DNA of 10,216 nt from Spirochaetaceae bacterium (GTDB lineage: Bacteria; Spirochaetota; Spirochaetia; B11-G9): assembly GCA_030600745.1 (NCBI GenBank), contig JAUVLL010000083.1:1-10216 (forward strand). The letters are read 5' to 3'. Positions 7,501-10,216 of the stretch are shown here, in pieces. Each line of letters starts with the position of its first letter. The first letter of the stretch is position 1. Under the pieces are notes generated by a model. That model saw only the letters and a list, made by a program, of their open reading frames with translations. It searched no databases and was not told the DNA's origin. The position numbers and the translations under genes were made by a program.

Positions 7501-9077
7501 CGACACCCGGGGTAACTCTTATATCTCCGCCTCCCCATCACGATATCTATTCAATTGAAGATTTAGCACAACTTATTTTTGATCTTCATAACGCAAATCC
7601 TGATGCAAGGGTTTCTGTAAAACTTGTGTCAGAAGTTGGAGTTGGAACAATAGCTGCCGGTGTTGCAAAGGGTAAAGCCGACATGGTTCTTATAAGCGGA
7701 CATGACGGCGGTACCGGGGCGTCTCCTCTGTCATCAATAAAACATGCGGGTATCCCATGGGAAATTGGACTTGCAGAGACTCAGCAGACTCTGGTTCTGA
7801 ATAATTTAAGGGATCGAATAAGAATACAAACTGACGGTCAGCTTAGAACCGGCAGAGATATCGTAATTGCGGCCCTTCTCGGTGCAGAGGAGTTTGGCTT
7901 TGCAACAATCAGCTTAATAACCATGGGCTGTGTTCTAATGCGCAAGTGTCATAAAAATACCTGTCCTGTAGGGGTTGCTACTCAGGATCCTGAACTTCGA
8001 AAGAGGTTTGCAGGAAAACCGGAGCATCTAATCAATTATATGACCTTTCTTGCAGAGGATGTCAGAGAAATAATGGCTTCTCTGGGCTTTAGGAAGTTTG
8101 ATGATATGGTGGGACAGGTTGATCTGCTGGAGACTGATGAAGCATTGAAATACTGGAAGGAGAGGGGACTCGATTTTTCAAAGATTTTATTAAAACCTGA
8201 AGTTTCGGAAGGTACAGCTTACTACTGTACCAAAAAAAGCATAAACAGAGTTAAAGAAGCGCTTGATTTTAATGTAATAACTAAAGTTAAAAAATCCCTG
8301 GAATCCGGGGAGCCTTCTGAACTGGATCTTGAAATTAGAAACAGAGACAGAACTTTCGGAACAATCTTAAGCAGTGAAGTTGCCAGACGATACGGTGCGA
8401 AAGGGCTTCCGGAAGATACAATAAAACTTAATCTTAACGGAGAAGCTGGTCAGAGTTTAGGCGCATTTCTGGCACCCGGTATCACTTTGGATCTTAAGGG
8501 CAGCGCCAATGATTATGTTGGGAAAGGATTGTCCGGGGGAAAGATTATTATCTCAACTCCTCCTGGTCTGGATTATAGGTCGGAGAAAAATATTATTACA
8601 GGAAATGTTAACCTTTTCGGGGCTACAGAAGGAAAGTTTTTTGTAAATGGTATGGCGGGAGAACGATTTGCTGTCAGAAACTCCGGAGCTGTCACTGTTG
8701 TTGAAGGGGTTGGAGATCATGGTTGTGAATATATGACTGGTGGTGTTGTTGTAATCCTGGGACCGACAGGATTAAACTTTGCAGCCGGTATGAGCGGCGG
8801 TATTGCTTATGTACTGGATGAGGATCAGCTTTTTGATACCCGGTGCAATTTGGATATGGTTGATATTGAACCTTTGATTTTAGAAGAAGACAAAAATCAG
8901 CTAAAGAATCTTATTGAAGAACATATTAAGTATACAGAGAGCGAGCATGCAGCCTGGATAATACGACACTGGCAGGAGATGCTTCCTGCATTCATTAAGG
9001 TTCTGCCCGTTGATTATAAAAGAGCTCTTAAGAAACAAGCAGAAAAGAAGTCTTTATTACAGGCACAGGGAGTTTAG
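4575..9077 (+). CDS. gltB: Glutamate synthase (NAD(P)H type) large (alpha) subunit
   Basis: GltB, with GltD, converts L-glutamine plus 2-oxoglutarate to two L-glutamate (EC 1.4.1.13) in the cytosol. The 1500 residues match full-length bacterial GltB (about 1480-1520). Domains in order: class II glutamine amidotransferase (about 16-430) with nucleophile Cys16 in EHDACGIGF, LVHRGAVGSD, TGDGAGIL, RYSTNTFPSW and AHNGEIN (oxyanion Asn244/Gly245); the central domain (about 470-760); the FMN-binding synthase domain (about 815-1190) with SGEGGE at 901-906 and GHDGGTGASP at 1042-1051; a Cys-X5-Cys-X4-Cys set at 1119, 1125 and 1130 for the 3Fe-4S cluster; and the C-terminal GXGXG beta-helix (about 1255-1450). 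The first 15 residues are a propeptide removed to free Cys16, shorter than in Azospirillum or E. coli. It has its own promoter, and gltD begins one base after its stop. All key residues checked are present. Confidence 0.98.
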   Translation: MKKQGLYDPSYEHDACGIGFVVEINGQSSHQTVLDGITILKNLVHRGAVGSDVNTGDGAGILTQIPHDFFLRELEFDLPALGSYGVGMFFLPTEKDKRDMAIDIIRDVVGSEGSEMLGTRNVPFVSDSLGSAALSSMPFVFQSFISVKGLSGGNLERKLYIIRRSIEKRAAAAEFSIDDFYITSLSCRTIVYKGMFVAPQLEDFYPDLKDPGYKTALALVHQRYSTNTFPSWSLAQPFRYIAHNGEINTLRGNINKMKAREATLSSPLFGDELEKVLSVINMDQSDSAIFDSNFELLVQAGRSAEHSMMMMVPEPFGDRYHISEDRRTFYEYHASILEPWDGPAALAFTDGKKIGASLDRNGLRPARYTVTRSGRFILASETGVLPVKPEDILRQGRLGPGRMILVDTEQGRVMYDHEIKSRVSRQKPYRRWLDENKIELKGLFRAPDPVPEVQADIVKLQKVFGYTFEEIDKVLIPMAVNGSEPISSMGNDASLAILSERPQLLYNYFRQVFAQVTNPPIDPYRESLVMSLMSFIGREQNLLDEGPLHCKQLKLAHPVLSNDDMRILKRSNIEDQTAGVIDILYSVDGEPGGIEKALEEICEKAAQLIGEGNSFLILSDKNTDSERLPIPALLAVSAVNQYLVDKGLRQKAGLLIESGEVRDVMQLATLIGFGASAVNPYLAFEIIKDLMNKGKLPEVEKTDAAFENYIEAMKKGLLKIMSKMGVSTIRSYKGSQIFEAIGLSNDFVNRYFPGTPTRIEGISLKRIENDVEIRHALAYQRSVGYTELLDPGGVIHYRKSSEKHLMTPEAVVAIQKAVRLNSKEMYKAFTDEINNKSKNLSTLRGLLKFKEKETVPLEEVEGIEKIVTRFVSSAMSMGSISKEAHETIAIAMNRLGAMSNSGEGGEDSARFTKGANGDSASSYVKQVASGRFGVTINYLNNGNELQIKMAQGAKPGEGGQLPGHKVNDEIASIRHSTPGVTLISPPPHHDIYSIEDLAQLIFDLHNANPDARVSVKLVSEVGVGTIAAGVAKGKADMVLISGHDGGTGASPLSSIKHAGIPWEIGLAETQQTLVLNNLRDRIRIQTDGQLRTGRDIVIAALLGAEEFGFATISLITMGCVLMRKCHKNTCPVGVATQDPELRKRFAGKPEHLINYMTFLAEDVREIMASLGFRKFDDMVGQVDLLETDEALKYWKERGLDFSKILLKPEVSEGTAYYCTKKSINRVKEALDFNVITKVKKSLESGEPSELDLEIRNRDRTFGTILSSEVARRYGAKGLPEDTIKLNLNGEAGQSLGAFLAPGITLDLKGSANDYVGKGLSGGKIIISTPPGLDYRSEKNIITGNVNLFGATEGKFFVNGMAGERFAVRNSGAVTVVEGVGDHGCEYMTGGVVVILGPTGLNFAAGMSGGIAYVLDEDQLFDTRCNLDMVDIEPLILEEDKNQLKNLIEEHIKYTESEHAAWIIRHWQEMLPAFIKVLPVDYKRALKKQAEKKSLLQAQGV
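9068..9072 (+). promoter_or_regulatory. Ribosome binding site of gltD, inside the gltB 3' end
   Basis: GGGAG lies 6 bases before ATG 9079, within the last codons of gltB. It fixes the gltD start, which conserved N-terminal sequence also supports, and allows translational coupling of the two subunits. Confidence 0.6.
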
Positions 9078-9078
9078 G

Positions 9079-10216
9079 ATGGGAAAGGAAACCGGTTTCC
9101 TGGAGTATCCAAGAGCCAAAGTTAAACACGAAAGTATTAAAAAAAGAATTACCCATTATAATGAATTTACAACGGTACTGACTGAAGGAGAGCTGCAAAA
9201 ACAGGGTGCCAGGTGTATGGATTGCGGAATTCCTTTCTGCCATTCTCTGGGATGCCCTCTTGGTAATCTTATTCCCGAATGGAATGATCTTGTATATAAA
9301 GGACGATGGAAAGAAGCATGGGAGAGGCTGGAGCTTACAAACAGTTTTCCTGAGATTACAGGACGAATTTGTCCTGCTCCCTGTGAAACTTCCTGCACTC
9401 TTTCAATAAATTCATCTCCGGTAACAATAAAGCAGATTGAACTTCAAATTATGGAAAGAGCCTTTGAAGAGGGGTGGGTTATACCGGAACCTCCTCTGGT
9501 GGAGAGCGGTAAAAGTGTAGCCATAGTTGGTTCCGGTCCTGCGGGGCTTACAGCGGCAAAAAATTTGCGTAGGACAGGTCATAAAATTACTGTTTTTGAA
9601 AAGGCACCAAAAGCCGGGGGTTTGATGCGTTACGGCATACCTGAATTTAAGCTTGAAAAGAGTATTCTTGATCGTCGAATAGAGATAATGAAGCTTGAGG
9701 GGATAAAATTTGAAAATGACGTAATCATAGGGGAGGATATTTCAGTCCGCTATCTTAGAAAATCATTTAATTCAATTTTACTAACTATGGGCGCCGGAAC
9801 TCCCAGAGATCTTCCTGCCGGAGGCAGGGGGCTGGAAGGTATCTATTTTGCACTGGATTTTTTATCGGGTTCAAATAAATTCAATGAAGGGACTCTGGCT
9901 TTTTCTGAAATAATTTCAGCAAAAGATAAAAATGTACTGATTATAGGGGGCGGGGATACAGGTTCAGACTGTGTTGGAACTTCTATTCGTCAGGGAGCAA
10001 AGAGTGTTCTTCAGTATGAAATTATGCCAAAGCCGAAGGAGTGGAAAAATGACTGGAATCCTGATTGGCCTGATTGGCCGAAGATACTAAGGACTTCAAG
10101 TTCTCAGGAAGAGGGCTGCGAGAGAGAATGGGGAGTATCTACACGGTACTTTTCTTCCAGAGATGGAATCCACCTGAATGAAGCGCACTTTGTAATGGTT
10201 GAATGGATTTATGATG
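9079..10216 (+). CDS. gltD: Glutamate synthase small (beta) subunit, 3' end outside window
   Basis: GltD takes electrons from NAD(P)H through FAD and passes them by iron-sulfur clusters to the FMN of GltB. From ATG 9079 the frame stays open to the window end, giving 379 complete codons of a family usually about 470-490 residues long; roughly the last 100 are missing. It opens MGKETGFLEYPR, as typical GltD does. Cluster cysteines are visible in two groups: Cys46, 49, 54 and 59 (CMDCGIPFCHSLGCPLGN) and Cys98, 102 and 106 (GRICPAPCETSC). The FAD-binding GSGPAG is at 151-156, followed by GGLMRYGIPEFKL. The NAD(P)H-binding GGGDTGSDC starts at Gly290, and RTSSSQEEGCEREW follows. One base separates it from the gltB stop (TAGGATG). 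A 9-base tandem repeat at 10060-10077 encodes PDWPDW, slightly longer than the usual NPWPxWP. The reading frame is intact. Confidence 0.96.
   Translation, partial: MGKETGFLEYPRAKVKHESIKKRITHYNEFTTVLTEGELQKQGARCMDCGIPFCHSLGCPLGNLIPEWNDLVYKGRWKEAWERLELTNSFPEITGRICPAPCETSCTLSINSSPVTIKQIELQIMERAFEEGWVIPEPPLVESGKSVAIVGSGPAGLTAAKNLRRTGHKITVFEKAPKAGGLMRYGIPEFKLEKSILDRRIEIMKLEGIKFENDVIIGEDISVRYLRKSFNSILLTMGAGTPRDLPAGGRGLEGIYFALDFLSGSNKFNEGTLAFSEIISAKDKNVLIIGGGDTGSDCVGTSIRQGAKSVLQYEIMPKPKEWKNDWNPDWPDWPKILRTSSSQEEGCEREWGVSTRYFSSRDGIHLNEAHFVMVEWIYD
10060..10077 (+). repeat. Tandem 9-base repeat within gltD (two copies of CCTGATTGG)
   Basis: Two adjoining copies of CCTGATTGG encode Pro-Asp-Trp twice in the segment just before the conserved RTSSS motif. 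The 9-base unit keeps the frame. Related GltD proteins usually have NPWPxWP here, so the repeat may add about one residue to a surface loop. Confidence 0.6.

Noticed and set aside
1..10216. Mobile elements, CRISPR arrays, tRNA or rRNA genes
   Set aside because: No transposase or integrase motifs, no regularly spaced repeats and no cloverleaf or rRNA-like sequence seen; the genes are tightly packed metabolic genes of uniform character.

Overview
This is a bacterial chromosomal window, moderately AT-rich, with every gene on the + strand. It joins the tail of a histidine-utilisation (hut) operon to a glutamate synthase (gltBD) operon, and a gene for an NrpR-type nitrogen regulator lies between them. 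The organism cannot be named from the sequence. The genes are bacterial: NAD(P)H-type GltBD and a sigma70-like promoter. The fused FtcD and a HutI of the HGGQF subtype resemble those of anaerobic or marine Bacteroidetes and spirochaetes more than Pseudomonas or Bacillus. That placement is a low-confidence inference.

Layout: (1) 1-378, 3' end of urocanate hydratase (hutU). (2) 381-2051, fused glutamate formimidoyltransferase / formimidoyl-THF cyclodeaminase (ftcD). (3) 2051-3298, imidazolonepropionase (hutI). (4) 3295-4308, a winged-helix plus DUF128/NrpR-domain regulator. These four are packed with gaps or overlaps of +2, -1 and -4 bases, so they are very probably one transcript. (5) 4309-4574, an AT-rich intergenic region with a good promoter (TTGACA, 17 bases, TAAATT), an inverted repeat TTGG-N6-CCAA centred exactly on the -10 hexamer, and a small leader hairpin touching the gltB ribosome binding site. 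(6) 4575-9077, gltB, glutamate synthase large subunit. (7) 9079-10216, gltD, glutamate synthase small subunit, cut off by the window end.

How the genes fit together: HutU and HutI carry urocanate to formiminoglutamate. FtcD moves the formimino group to tetrahydrofolate and releases ammonia, leaving glutamate and 5,10-methenyl-THF. The hut genes therefore supply glutamate, ammonia and one-carbon units, while GltBD makes glutamate from glutamine and 2-oxoglutarate. In methanogens NrpR represses nitrogen-assimilation genes and is released by 2-oxoglutarate, a GltBD substrate. Co-transcription of an NrpR-like gene with hut, next to a gltBD promoter carrying a 4-6-4 palindrome over its -10 box, suggests a bacterial NrpR circuit linking histidine breakdown to glutamate synthesis. 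The gene identities are secure. The regulatory link is an inference and is the main item worth testing.
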